A stretch of DNA of 64,000 nucleotides from Pseudomonas mandelii (GCF_024138395.1 NZ_JAMYDU010000004.1:248001-312000); one strand, 5' to 3'; positions 6,684 to 14,223 are shown, numbered from the stretch's first letter. Translations and numbers: made by a program. Notes: a model not told the origin generated them from the letters alone.

Positions 6684-7146
6684 TTACTGCGCGGTCTTGT
6701 AAGTCGGTCCAATGAAGCCGCGAGGAAGGCGACTCTTGTGCCCCAACGTTTCGAGACGAATTGTCCAGGCTTCCTTCCAACCCAACCCGGATTTTCTGTC
6801 AGCAAGCGGGATGGGTGAGGTGGAATTTTCAACGTCATAGACCACGACACTTGACTGTTCTAAAGCCTGATGGATGCGTGGCGTCTCCAGTTCCCCTCCA
6901 TACCAATCAAGATCGATGATCACAGGAACAACTCCGGCTATCGAGGACTTGAGGCGCTGCGCTTCACAGGTCCAGGTAGTAAATGGACTGCTATCGCCCT
7001 GCAAGGTGAAAATCTCGACCGCAACATCCAGATCGCTGTCTGGCTTATGTGCCACGAACTCGGCTGCCAAAGAGATACGCCTTTCGAATTAGCGGCTCGG
7101 AGATGACCCATTTCGCGACGGCTGCTGCCATAGTCTCAATGTTCAT
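6684..7146 (-). pseudogene. MNT-type nucleotidyltransferase, frameshifted
   Basis: The ATG at 7146 (ribosome-binding site GGGGA, 12 bases after the mazF stop) gives MNIETMAAAVAKWVISEPLI and then RKAYLFGSRVRG before a premature stop at 7045. One base over, the next frame reads HKPDSDLDVAVEIFTLQGDS and continues to 6684. Joined, they give GSRxRG followed by SDLDVAVE, the signature of minimal nucleotidyltransferases (GSxxRG and DxD). So this was an MNT-domain protein, disrupted by a one-base deletion near 7050. MNT proteins act as antitoxins to HEPN toxins by AMP-ylation; no HEPN partner is obvious next door. Confidence 0.65.
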
Positions 7147-7158
7147 GGTCCATCCCCG

Positions 7159-7506
7159 TTACTCAAAGAGTGCTTGGACACGGGCCAGCACATCGTCAAT
7201 CACAACCTCGGGCACCGACTCAATGCGCTTTGCGCCACGAGCCTCAAGGTTAACGGTGCGAACCTGGTTACACAGAACAACACCTTGAGTCTCAGTACCT
7301 GAACCACTTAACGGCACCGCAAAACCGGCGTATCTGGCAAAGTCGCCGCCCTGAGTGATCGGTGCAATGATTGCGAGTCCAGATGCGTTATAAGCCGCAG
7401 GTGTGAGAATTAATGCCGGACGGAAATCGCCCTGCTGCTCACGACCAGCGGTTGGGTTCAGGTTCAGCCGCACAATGTCAGCCCGGTTGAATTTCGCTCG
7501 CTTCAA
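7159..7506 (-). CDS. mazF: MazF/ChpB-type mRNA interferase toxin, 115 aa
   Basis: Starts MKRAKFNRADIVRLNLNPTA and has the MazF/PemK beta-barrel pattern: RADIVRLNLNPTAGREQQGDFRPALIL at the N-terminus (split here only for naming: IVRLNLNPTAGREQQGDFRP) and VVLCNQVRTVNLEARGAKRI later. In this family such proteins cleave mRNA at short sequences. Length is typical. Its start overlaps the stop of the antitoxin gene by 4 bases (7503-7506), the usual coupled antitoxin-toxin order. Closest in feel to the ChpB branch. Expression would be controlled from the operator upstream of the antitoxin. Confidence 0.9.
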   Translation of the reverse strand: MKRAKFNRADIVRLNLNPTAGREQQGDFRPALILTPAAYNASGLAIIAPITQGGDFARYAGFAVPLSGSGTETQGVVLCNQVRTVNLEARGAKRIESVPEVVIDDVLARVQALFE

Positions 7507-7757
7507 ACTTCACGCCCTACTGGATGCATTTCGTTCCACTCGGCCAGTTCCGCAGGCTCAGGCGCATTCAAATCACACTTGGCCATCAGATCAGCCAGCC
7601 GATAGTGCAGCTTGGCTTTTGCCGGTTTAAGCGTCATCACTTCTGCGGACGCATTGAGCATTAGCACATCGCCGCTGGCCAAGCTCATTTGCTTGAGCAC
7701 GGTCGCGGGCAGGCGAATCGCCGCGCTATTGCCCCACTGCTGAATTTTCACTTCCAT
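7503..7757 (-). CDS. mazE: MazE/ChpS-type antitoxin, 84 aa
   Basis: Starts MEVKIQQWGNSAAIRLPATV, the AbrB/MazE swapped-hairpin DNA-binding motif (KWGNSxAxRIP). The C-terminal half (NAPEPAELAEWNEMHPVGRE) is acidic and would wrap the toxin. The start at 7757 is chosen because the family begins at this residue; four codons upstream another start exists at 7769. The gene directly precedes and overlaps mazF. Just upstream is a perfect 14-bp inverted repeat, most likely its own binding site. Confidence 0.9.
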   Translation of the reverse strand: MEVKIQQWGNSAAIRLPATVLKQMSLASGDVLMLNASAEVMTLKPAKAKLHYRLADLMAKCDLNAPEPAELAEWNEMHPVGREV

Positions 7758-7780
7758 AAAACACCTCACAAAGTAGAAAC

Positions 7781-7838
7781 ATTGTAGATACTATTCGAAT
7801 GCGTGGCAAGCCATTTGTAGAAACATAGTATCTACAAT
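7781..7838. promoter_or_regulatory. Operator and promoter region of the mazEF pair
   Basis: ATTGTAGATACTAT (7781-7794) and ATAGTATCTACAAT (7825-7838) are perfect reverse complements 30 bases apart. GTAGAAACAT also occurs twice as a direct repeat (7773-7782 and 7817-7826). The position directly upstream of mazE suggests autoregulation by the MazE-MazF complex. Confidence 0.75.
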
Positions 7839-7862
7839 ACCAGCTCAGAGCAGGGTACGAAG

Positions 7863-7997
7863 TTAGCGTCTCGGCCAAGGCCGATCAGGCTCAAGATGTC
7901 GTTTTCCGTGGTCCGTATCCGGCCTAGGTTGATCCTGAGGCCTTGGGCGAGGCGGGTCCTGCGGAGGTTGTCTTGGTGGTTGTCTATCGTTACTCAT
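7863..7997 (-). CDS. Proline/arginine-rich mini-protein, 44 aa
   Basis: The ATG at 7997 lies inside the last codons of the upstream membrane-protein gene (AATGAGTAA), overlapping it by 8 bases. It codes for MSNDRQPPRQPPQDPPRPRP and on to a stop at 7863. Proline makes up about a third of the chain, with many arginine, aspartate and glutamine residues, so it should be disordered. The overlap argues for translational coupling rather than chance, but length and composition leave doubt. It may act as a flexible partner or tail of the membrane protein; function unknown. Confidence 0.45.
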   Translation of the reverse strand: MSNDRQPPRQPPQDPPRPRPQDQPRPDTDHGKRHLEPDRPWPRR

Positions 7998-8523
7998 TGG
8001 AAAGCGCTCCGGGAACGTAAAATTGATGATTTGGAAGCTCGGATAAAACTTGTTGTTCGCATATTTTTTTTAATCCGGCCACCTCTACTCTCTCAGGGGA
8101 TTTGTCGACAAAATTTCGAAGTCTTTCTTTGATGGACTTGAAGCGGTTTTGATGCACCTTCTCGTAGCCACGCGCCTGACTGATATCGAGACGTAAATCC
8201 CTCAAGTCATATGCAATCAACCTGTAAGCGATGAGGAGTTCTTCATAGCTCTTGATCTTTTTCGCATAGTTCAGAAAGGGTTTCGCGATTGCTACTAGCG
8301 CCGCAACCGCAAGAAAACCCTGCCAATAGGGCTGACCAGCAGTCGTCTTCCAAAAAGCAAATCCAGCAATCGCAGATGTTGAGGATGTACAAGCGATTGT
8401 GATTTCAGCCCAAAAATTTCGGCGCTCGAACGTCAGAAGGCGACGTCCGTAATACAGTTGATTCAATCGAGCCGTGCGCAATAGGTCATAAACATCCCAA
8501 ACCGGATGATCCTGATTCGACAT
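7990..8523 (-). CDS. SLATT-like two-helix membrane protein, 177 aa
   Basis: Start ATG at 8523, eight bases after GGAG; the A of this ATG is the last base of the upstream stop codon. Residues about 15-40 are a charged helix (LLRTARLNQLYYGRRLLTFE). Two hydrophobic helices follow (ITIACTSSTSAIAGFAFW and WQGFLAVAALVAIAKPFL), then a long charged helical region. This matches the SLATT layout (SMODS and SLOG-associated two-TM effectors), which are predicted pore-forming effectors in anti-phage systems. The family assignment is by architecture and the N-terminal motif, not by search. It is coupled to the recombinase-like gene upstream. Confidence 0.6.
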   Translation of the reverse strand: MSNQDHPVWDVYDLLRTARLNQLYYGRRLLTFERRNFWAEITIACTSSTSAIAGFAFWKTTAGQPYWQGFLAVAALVAIAKPFLNYAKKIKSYEELLIAYRLIAYDLRDLRLDISQARGYEKVHQNRFKSIKERLRNFVDKSPERVEVAGLKKICEQQVLSELPNHQFYVPGALSNE

Positions 8524-9185
8524 CAAATAATTCTCCGCACAATGTCACCCAACCGCGCAGGATCGCCAGCGCAGAGCTTTTTTACTGCTTCAAGACTCTC
8601 GATGCCCAGAATCTCGCTTATGTGCCGTAGATCGATGCCTCGGCGCTTGAGCTTAACCGCGAGCGTTCGCCGTCCTGACTGCGCACTGGCCCCCTCGATC
8701 CCGGCAAGGCCAAACAGGCGCGTGTACAACCGGCTGAGCTGGTTCGCGCTGTAATAGGTCTTGCCGTCCCGGCGTTGAGCGCTGATCTTTAATCCTTCGC
8801 CTGTTCGACCGGAGACGAACAAGGGTGAGTCGGGATCAAGGCCGCGGAAAGCCATCACCCTGGTTGAAACACCGTGACCGCGCTCAAGTCGTTCTGCAAG
8901 GTGCGCATCTATCGCATTGGTCAGTTTCTTATTGGTCCAGCACAACGGCCTTGAACGATGGTTATAGGCAATCTCTGCACGTACCTGGGAGTCGATCAGC
9001 ACAGCGCCGGATTCAGTCAGGTAATCGCTCACACGCAGACGGCAAATCTCCGTCACGGTCATGCCAGTGCCAAAGCAGGTCAACAACAACGCCGCATCTC
9101 GGCCCCCATTTTCGGGGCTGCTCACTTTGGCGACTCTCACCGCATGCTCAAGCTGTTCATCTTCGATAACGGTAGCCTTTGGCAT
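8523..9185 (-). CDS. Tyrosine-recombinase-like protein lacking catalytic residues, 220 aa
   Basis: The fold of a phage integrase catalytic domain is visible: RDAALLLTCFGTGMTVTEIC near residue 35, SGRRTLAVKLKRRGIDLRHI near residue 170, and EILGIESLEAVKKL after it. Compared with the family, the first catalytic arginine position holds threonine (GMTVTE for GLRxSE). The histidine of HSGRRT is glutamine, the LGH histidine is isoleucine, and no nucleophile tyrosine follows. Only the second arginine remains, so it should bind DNA but not recombine it. It has no arm- or core-binding N-terminal domain. Its stop overlaps the SLATT-like start, so they form one operon. Confidence 0.75.
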   Translation of the reverse strand: MPKATVIEDEQLEHAVRVAKVSSPENGGRDAALLLTCFGTGMTVTEICRLRVSDYLTESGAVLIDSQVRAEIAYNHRSRPLCWTNKKLTNAIDAHLAERLERGHGVSTRVMAFRGLDPDSPLFVSGRTGEGLKISAQRRDGKTYYSANQLSRLYTRLFGLAGIEGASAQSGRRTLAVKLKRRGIDLRHISEILGIESLEAVKKLCAGDPARLGDIVRRII

Positions 9186-9234
9186 GGATCACTCTAAATG
9201 CTTAATTACCATCAATCCTGACATAGTAAGTCAA

Positions 9235-9260
9235 CAAAAAGGCCGGAGATAGCCCCGGCC
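9235..9260 (-). terminator. Rho-independent terminator (minus direction)
   Basis: Plus-strand GGCCGGAGATAGCCCCGGCC (9241-9260) forms a GC stem. Read on the minus strand it is followed by TTTTTG. It sits just beyond a decayed minus-strand gene and before the recombinase-like gene. Confidence 0.7.
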
Positions 9261-9278
9261 TGTTGGTATTACTCTCGT

Positions 9279-9486
9279 TCACGGAAAATGGGTTGTGACG
9301 ATATAGTCATCAACGAAACTCATCGAGAGTGGAATTCCCCTAGAGCCTCAACCAATCTCTCCACCAAAGATCGAAGGACCACATTAGCTGTAATGTAAAC
9401 ATCCCCAGTCCTTTCCCAGAAAAAAGCGATTCATCAGACCTCAGGTTTCTTACGGAAAAATTCGACCTCTAACTTGATTCTGCTCC
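9279..9486 (-). pseudogene. Decayed small gene
   Basis: Minus-strand frames carry protein-like pieces in order: SRIKLEVEFFRKKPEV, then FWERTGDVYITANVVLRSLV and ERLVEALGEFHSR, then MSFVDDYIVTTHFP with a stop at 9279. Stops and frame changes separate them, so the gene is not readable as one ORF. The minus-strand terminator directly after its end (9235-9260) supports a former gene. Product unknown. Confidence 0.35.
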
Positions 9487-9508
9487 CAGATCCATATGGG
9501 CCAGCATC

Positions 9509-9844
9509 ATGCCAACTACCATCTTTCGCTGCTTGTTACTGCTCTCGCTGGCTATCGTCGATGGCAACAGCTATGCCGCATCTGGTCATGAGCAGGATCA
9601 GCTCAGCCGAGTCCAGCAGCAGCTCGACATTATCGAACGCCTTGCAACGCAAGCTGAGGCAGCCAGCACGGCTGAACCAGTCGAACGCTATCGCTTCGAC
9701 TATCTCCGTCTTTCCCAAGACATCCAGCGCATCCGCCACGGTGTGCAGGGCTACCTTTCCCCTTCCCGCGCTCAACCCCGCGATCCCAGTGAACTGGTCG
9801 GCGACTACCGCCTCGACACTCCGTCCGTGGAGCCCTCGCCATGA
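9509..9844 (+). CDS. RAQPRD-family ICE conjugation protein, 111 aa
   Basis: The literal motif RAQPRD, which names the family (TIGR01690), is present near residue 88. The N-terminus has a cleavable signal peptide (FRCLLLLSLAIVDGNSYAA), so the protein is periplasmic; a helical stretch follows. In Pseudomonas ICEs this gene begins the second block of mating-pair genes, normally preceded by traD and the membrane protein gene TIGR03747, which are missing here. It overlaps the next gene by 4 bases. Confidence 0.9.
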   Translation: MPTTIFRCLLLLSLAIVDGNSYAASGHEQDQLSRVQQQLDIIERLATQAEAASTAEPVERYRFDYLRLSQDIQRIRHGVQGYLSPSRAQPRDPSELVGDYRLDTPSVEPSP

Positions 9845-10080
9845 GCATGACTGAGGCTCAGACCGCTGCCTTTCAAAACGCGTCCGGTTTCTCACCGCAG
9901 AGCAGTTCGACGCTCTGGCTGTCCCTGGTTCTCGTCCTGGCTTTGCTGTGGTGTGCCTGGGTGATGTGGACGGCTTACCGGGGTTGGGCGGCTGGCAGCG
10001 TGCGCTTCGGTGCGTTGGGCGGCAGCGCCGCCCGCGTCCTGCTCGTGTTGTTGGTTCTGATGTTCTTCACCCTTTCCTAA
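9841..10080 (+). CDS. TIGR03758-type ICE membrane protein, 79 aa
   Basis: Starts MSMTEAQTAAFQNASGFSPQ, overlapping the RAQPRD gene by ATGA. Two hydrophobic helices (LWLSLVLVLALLWCAWVMWT and ARVLLVLLVLMFF) separated by a short loop make it a small inner-membrane protein. Size, position and sequence fit the TIGR03758 (DUF3262) family of conjugation proteins. Its role in the mating apparatus is not known in detail. Confidence 0.85.
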   Translation: MSMTEAQTAAFQNASGFSPQSSSTLWLSLVLVLALLWCAWVMWTAYRGWAAGSVRFGALGGSAARVLLVLLVLMFFTLS

Positions 10081-10097
10081 TCCAGGAGATCGCCGTC

Positions 10098-10469
10098 ATG
10101 TTCAAGTGCCTTGTCCCCCTGAAAAACAACCTGCGTGATCGTGCGACCCAACGCTTGATCGGTCTGCTGCTGGTGCTCGGCCCAACCCTGGCTTTAGCCG
10201 AGCTCCCCACCATGGAAGCCCCCTCGCGCGGCGAAGGCTCCGGGTTGATCGAGACGATCAAAAACTACGCCTACGACGGCGGTATCCTGCTCGGCCTGCT
10301 GATCGCCCTGCTCGCGTTTCTCGGCGTGGCCTGGCATTCCCTGACCGTCTATGCCGACGTGCAGAACCAGCGCAAGACCTGGAAGGACTTGGGTGCGGTG
10401 GTCGGTATCGGTGCTCTGTTGGTGGTGATCATCATCTGGTTCCTGACCAAGGCTGCCGCGATTCTGTGA
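10098..10469 (+). CDS. TIGR03745-type pilin-like ICE protein, 123 aa
   Basis: The start at 10098 (MFKCLVPLKNNLRDRATQRL) has AGGAG nine bases upstream; the in-frame extension further left only shadows the preceding gene. A signal-like helix ends at ALA-ELP near residue 34. A glycine-rich loop and two hydrophobic helices (GGILLGLLIALLAFLGVAW and VVGIGALLVVIIIWFL) follow, the pattern of conjugative pilins of the TrbC/VirB2 type. TIGR03745 (DUF2976) members are thought to be the pilin of this system. Confidence 0.85.
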   Translation: MFKCLVPLKNNLRDRATQRLIGLLLVLGPTLALAELPTMEAPSRGEGSGLIETIKNYAYDGGILLGLLIALLAFLGVAWHSLTVYADVQNQRKTWKDLGAVVGIGALLVVIIIWFLTKAAAIL

Positions 10470-10476
10470 GGTCGGC

Positions 10477-10890
10477 ATGAACGACAAAATCGAACATCTT
10501 GCCGACGGCACCTTGGTCTTTCTGCCAGAGCGACTCAATCGTGATCCCGCCGTATTGCGCGGTTTAACCAATGATGAGATGTGGGTAGCGCTCGGCACCG
10601 GCGCCGTCATTGGCCTGCTGCTGGGCGTTCCTCTGGCGATCGCCACCGCCTCCATTGCCGTGGCGCCGACCAGCATGATCGCAAGCATGGCGGTGGTGTT
10701 ATTTGCCGGTGGCACACTACTGCGTCGGGCCAAACGGGCTCGCCCCGAGACCTGGTTGTACCGCAAGCTCGAATGGATACTCGCCAGCCGTTGGCGCCTG
10801 GGGCGCGGAAGTTTGATTCTCCACTCTGGCGCCTGGACGGTTCGCCGTTCGCATCGACTACGCCCTGCCCTGTCCCGGTGGCAACCATGA
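10477..10890 (+). CDS. TIGR03750-type conjugal transfer protein, 137 aa
   Basis: Starts MNDKIEHLADGTLVFLPERL and carries two adjacent hydrophobic helices (MWVALGTGAVIGLLLGVPLA and IASMAVVLFAGGTLL). A basic cytoplasmic tail follows with RAKRARPETWLYRKLEW, the layout of TraL/VirB3-like inner-membrane proteins; the family is TIGR03750 (DUF3487). Its stop overlaps the ATG of the next gene, as is usual in this tightly packed operon. Confidence 0.85.
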   Translation: MNDKIEHLADGTLVFLPERLNRDPAVLRGLTNDEMWVALGTGAVIGLLLGVPLAIATASIAVAPTSMIASMAVVLFAGGTLLRRAKRARPETWLYRKLEWILASRWRLGRGSLILHSGAWTVRRSHRLRPALSRWQP

Positions 10891-11528
10891 GTCGTTTTCG
10901 GAATAAGGTGGACGCCCAACAGGCCCATATCTTCAGCCTGCGTCTGGCGGTAATAATCCTTGCCCTGGTCTGTGCCGGGCTCTGGTACGGCTGGCGCTCG
11001 GCACCGACCGATCTGACCGTGCATGTACCACCGGATCTGCGCTCGGGCAGCACTCGCAAGTGGTGGGATATCCCCTCAGAGAATGTGTATGCCTTTGCCC
11101 TGTACATCTTTGGTCAGCTCAACCGCTGGCCCTCAGATGGAGAGCAGGACTATCGCCGCGCCATCTATGGCTTACAGTCCTACCTGACACCCTCCTGCAA
11201 GGCCTTCCTTGACGGTGATTATGAGTACCGCAAGGCCGCCGGCGAACTGCGTCAGCGAGTTCGTGGCGTCTACGAAATTCTGGGGCGAGGCTACAGCGAG
11301 GATCCTGAACTCCGGGTCAAGCAACTCGACCGCGACAGCTGGTTGGTCAAGCTCGACCTCAATGCCGATGAGTATTACGCCGCCGAACCGGTGAAACGGG
11401 TGGTGGTGCGTTATCCATTGCGCGTGGTGCGTTTCGACCTGGACCCCGAACGCAATAAGTGGGGGCTGGCACTGGATTGTTATCAGGGCACGCCGCAAAA
11501 AATCTCCCTGCCTGGAGGTGAGCCATGA
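10887..11528 (+). CDS. TIGR03746-type ICE protein (TraE/VirB8-like), 213 aa
   Basis: ATG at 10887 overlaps the previous stop (ATGA). One transmembrane helix near the N-terminus (LRLAVIILALVCAGLWYGW) anchors a periplasmic domain containing WWDIPSENVYAFALYIFGQL and later DRDSWLVKLDLNADEYY. This is the architecture of TraE/VirB8-like bridge proteins. The family is TIGR03746 (DUF2895). A longer in-frame reading starting at 10581 overlaps the previous gene in another frame and is not used. Confidence 0.85.
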   Translation: MSRFRNKVDAQQAHIFSLRLAVIILALVCAGLWYGWRSAPTDLTVHVPPDLRSGSTRKWWDIPSENVYAFALYIFGQLNRWPSDGEQDYRRAIYGLQSYLTPSCKAFLDGDYEYRKAAGELRQRVRGVYEILGRGYSEDPELRVKQLDRDSWLVKLDLNADEYYAAEPVKRVVVRYPLRVVRFDLDPERNKWGLALDCYQGTPQKISLPGGEP

Positions 11529-12337
11529 AGCGGATGTCTACCCTGGGAGTGACAGTCGCACTGATGTTATGGGGAGTTGCAGCGCAGGCCGTCGAGCTGA
11601 TGCACTGGGAACGCCTCCCTCTCGCGGTCCCACTGGTGATCAATCAGGAGCGGGTGATCTTTGTCGATGAGGCTGTTCGAGTCGGCGTGCCCTCAACCCT
11701 GACGGACAAGCTGCGCGTGCAGTCAACCGGCGGCACGCTGTACTTGCGCGCGTCGGAAGCCATTGCCCCGACTCGACTGCAACTCCAATCGGTCGCGACG
11801 GGCGAGATTATCCTGCTGGATATCGCGGCCACTCCTGGTGATCAACCGTTGGAGCCCCTGCGTATTCTCAAGAATGTTCCGGTGCAAGCTACCGAGACTG
11901 AGTCGAGCACCGTACCTGTTCCAGAACGTACACCGATCCCGGTCGCTTTGACGCGCTATGCCGCACAGAGCCTGTACGCGCCGCTGCGCACCGTAGAATC
12001 CCTACCCGGCGTACGCCGCGTACCACTCAAGCTGCGCACCGAACTGCCGACCCTGTTGCCGACCGAAAACGTTTCCAGCACACCTATCGCCGCCTGGCGA
12101 CTCGGTGATTACTGGGTGACGGCAGTGAAGTTGCGCAATCGTGGTTCAGAGACGGTGCAACTCGATCCGCGTCGGCTTCAGGCCAAGCTGTTCGCCGCGG
12201 CCTTCCAGCATGCTTTCCTCGGGCCTGTCGGCAGCACTGAAGACACCACGATTGCCTACCTCGTCACCCGCGGTGCCGGCCTCGAACACGCCGTGTTGCT
12301 TTCGCCCGTTGCGCGAGGGGCTGACGATGAAGGCTAA
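11525..12337 (+). CDS. TIGR03749-type ICE protein (TraK/VirB9-like), 270 aa
   Basis: Has a signal peptide (TLGVTVALMLWGVAAQAVEL) and a beta-rich periplasmic body, for example VELMHWERLPLAVPLVINQE. The order after TIGR03746 and before the TraB-like gene matches TIGR03749 (DUF3438), the TraK/VirB9-like outer-membrane core subunit. It overlaps the previous gene by 4 bases and the next by 11 bases, so the genes are translationally coupled. Confidence 0.85.
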   Translation: MKRMSTLGVTVALMLWGVAAQAVELMHWERLPLAVPLVINQERVIFVDEAVRVGVPSTLTDKLRVQSTGGTLYLRASEAIAPTRLQLQSVATGEIILLDIAATPGDQPLEPLRILKNVPVQATETESSTVPVPERTPIPVALTRYAAQSLYAPLRTVESLPGVRRVPLKLRTELPTLLPTENVSSTPIAAWRLGDYWVTAVKLRNRGSETVQLDPRRLQAKLFAAAFQHAFLGPVGSTEDTTIAYLVTRGAGLEHAVLLSPVARGADDEG

Positions 12338-13844
12338 CGCCTTGCTCAAATGGCTAGTACCGGCTGCGCTGCTGGCCGTGGTGTTGATCATCCTGAAAAG
12401 CTGGGTCGCGGGCGGCAGCACGCCCTCTTCAGAGCCCCCGGCTGATCAGGGCAATCTTCAGTTATCCACCGAGCAAGCCAAGTCGCTCGGCATTGCGGGC
12501 GATACCCCGCGTGACACGGTCGCCACTCTGGTCGGCCAGGTGAAGGCCATGCGCAGCGACATGCTCGGTTTGAAGAAACACAACGATTCACTGCAGACGG
12601 AGAACAACCGCCTGCGCGAGCGGGAAAACAGCGTCGATTCGCGTATCCAGACGGCACTTGGCAGCGTAACCCAGCAGGTCGACGAAGGCCGCCGCCAAGC
12701 CAACGAGGCCCGACTCAAAGCAGAACAAGACAGTCGTCAGGCTCGCGGTCTGCTGACGCAATTGCAGGACCAGTTGTCGGGGCTGACCAGCAAAGGCAAG
12801 GATATGCCAATCGGATTGGGGCTTGAGCCGGGCGACGGTGCTCAGTTCGACGGGCAGCATTCTGCCAATGATGCGATGCAGTGGATTGAGCCCTCGGATG
12901 CTCCGCCCACCGATGCCCGAGGCAAAACCACGACCTCCTCCGCACTGAGTCTGCCGACTGCCTTCAACTCCCTGGAAGGCTTGAAAGATAACGCCATTGA
13001 TCGCAGCCAGAAACAGCTACGTGCAGCCACCCAGGGTGAACGTGACCTGACGCGATCCGCTGATCGTAGCGAAGGCGCGAAGCCGGTCTACACCATTCCC
13101 GAAAACGCGACATTGATGGGCTCGGTCGCCATGACCGCGCTGATCGGCCGAGTCCCGGTGGATGGCACCGTGAATGATCCCTATCCCTTCAAGGTGCTGG
13201 TCGGCCCCGAGAATCTGACGGCCAACGGCATCGACCTGCCGGACGTCGCAGGTGCCGTGATGAGTGGCACGGCGTCCGGTGACTGGACCCTGTCCTGCGT
13301 ACGCGGACAAGTCGAGTCAATCACCTTTGTGTTTACCGATGGCACCATCCGCACGGTGCCTCAGCCAAAGGCGGTAGCCACCCGCAATGCCTCCACCACC
13401 CAGAGCTCGAACACCGACAAGATCCGTGGCGGCCTCGGTTACCTATCCGATCCGTATGGCATTCCTTGCATTGCCGGCGAGCGCCGCTCGAACGCCCAGC
13501 AGTACCTCGGCAGCCAGAGCCTGATCACTGCGGCCGGCGCGGGTGTCGCCGCCTTGCTCGGGAATGAGCAAAACAACAGCAGCGTGATCAGTTCGGGCGG
13601 CAGTGCCCTCGGGGTCGCCAGTAGCACGGGCAACAGCGCGCTGAATTCAATTCTCAGTGGTGGGGTCAGCGACATCCGCGAGTGGGTCAACAAACTGTAT
13701 GGCGAAGCCTTTGCTGCCGTGTACGTGCCACCGGCAGCACAAGTCGCCCTGCACCTCGACCATGAGATCACCATCGACTACGAGCCCAAGGGCCGGAGCG
13801 TTCGCCATGAAAAAGACCAAGCTTCTCTGCCTGACCTGGATTAG
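12327..13844 (+). CDS. TIGR03752-type ICE protein (TraB/VirB10-like), 505 aa
   Basis: Starts at 12327 (MKANALLKWLVPAALLAVVL). It has one N-terminal membrane helix, then a coiled-coil region about residues 70-155 (LKKHNDSLQTENNRLRERE) and a serine/threonine-rich linker. The C-terminal beta domain contains ENATLMGSVAMTALIGRVPV, a glycine-rich segment and a final YVPPAAQVALHLDHEITIDY. This is the TraB/VirB10 plan: a trans-envelope energy-sensing core protein. It overlaps the next gene by 38 bases. Confidence 0.85.
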   Translation: MKANALLKWLVPAALLAVVLIILKSWVAGGSTPSSEPPADQGNLQLSTEQAKSLGIAGDTPRDTVATLVGQVKAMRSDMLGLKKHNDSLQTENNRLRERENSVDSRIQTALGSVTQQVDEGRRQANEARLKAEQDSRQARGLLTQLQDQLSGLTSKGKDMPIGLGLEPGDGAQFDGQHSANDAMQWIEPSDAPPTDARGKTTTSSALSLPTAFNSLEGLKDNAIDRSQKQLRAATQGERDLTRSADRSEGAKPVYTIPENATLMGSVAMTALIGRVPVDGTVNDPYPFKVLVGPENLTANGIDLPDVAGAVMSGTASGDWTLSCVRGQVESITFVFTDGTIRTVPQPKAVATRNASTTQSSNTDKIRGGLGYLSDPYGIPCIAGERRSNAQQYLGSQSLITAAGAGVAALLGNEQNNSSVISSGGSALGVASSTGNSALNSILSGGVSDIREWVNKLYGEAFAAVYVPPAAQVALHLDHEITIDYEPKGRSVRHEKDQASLPDLD

Positions 13845-14223
13845 CGTGTTCTGCTGGGTCCTGGCGGGGTGTTCCACCGACAAGGAGACGCTTCTGCCCC
13901 ATGGCGAGCAAACCATGCTGGACATCTGGAACAGCGCCGGCTCGCAAGGCACTCAGCAGCAACTGCTGGATGCTCGGCAGCAGTTACGCCGCCCTTTGGC
14001 TCAAGCAGATTTCTCCGTTGCTCTCCAGGAACCGTACACTCGCACAGCAGCGAACGAGATCCGCAACCTGTTCCCTCGCTTGCCCAATCCCGATCTAGTG
14101 CTGTACGTGTATCCGCATCTGAGCGGTACCGAGCAGGCACCGGTCCCGGGTTACTCGACCGCCTTCCCCTTCTACCAACGGGTGCAGTACGCATTGCCGG
14201 GTGAACGTCAGGAAGACTTGTAG
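13807..14223 (+). CDS. TIGR03751-type conjugal transfer lipoprotein, 138 aa
   Basis: Starts MKKTKLLCLTWISVFCWVLA followed by GCSTDK, a lipobox with the lipidated cysteine at about residue 22, so it is an outer-membrane-anchored lipoprotein. The mature part is helical and then ends with LPNPDLVLYVYPHLSGTEQA, typical of TIGR03751. It is probably the VirB7-like partner of the core complex. The start lies within the end of the TraB-like gene, and its stop overlaps the GTG start of the ATPase gene. Confidence 0.85.
   Translation: MKKTKLLCLTWISVFCWVLAGCSTDKETLLPHGEQTMLDIWNSAGSQGTQQQLLDARQQLRRPLAQADFSVALQEPYTRTAANEIRNLFPRLPNPDLVLYVYPHLSGTEQAPVPGYSTAFPFYQRVQYALPGERQEDL

Noticed and set aside
10194..11024. 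276-residue minus-strand frame across TIGR03745-TIGR03746
   Set aside because: Antisense to three recognised transfer genes with overlapping starts and stops; no motif in it.
10581..11528. Longer starts for several transfer genes (10581, 12141, 13657, 24637)
   Set aside because: The extra parts overlap upstream genes in another frame and lack the signal peptide or membrane helix at the N-terminus; internal starts fit family lengths and overlaps.
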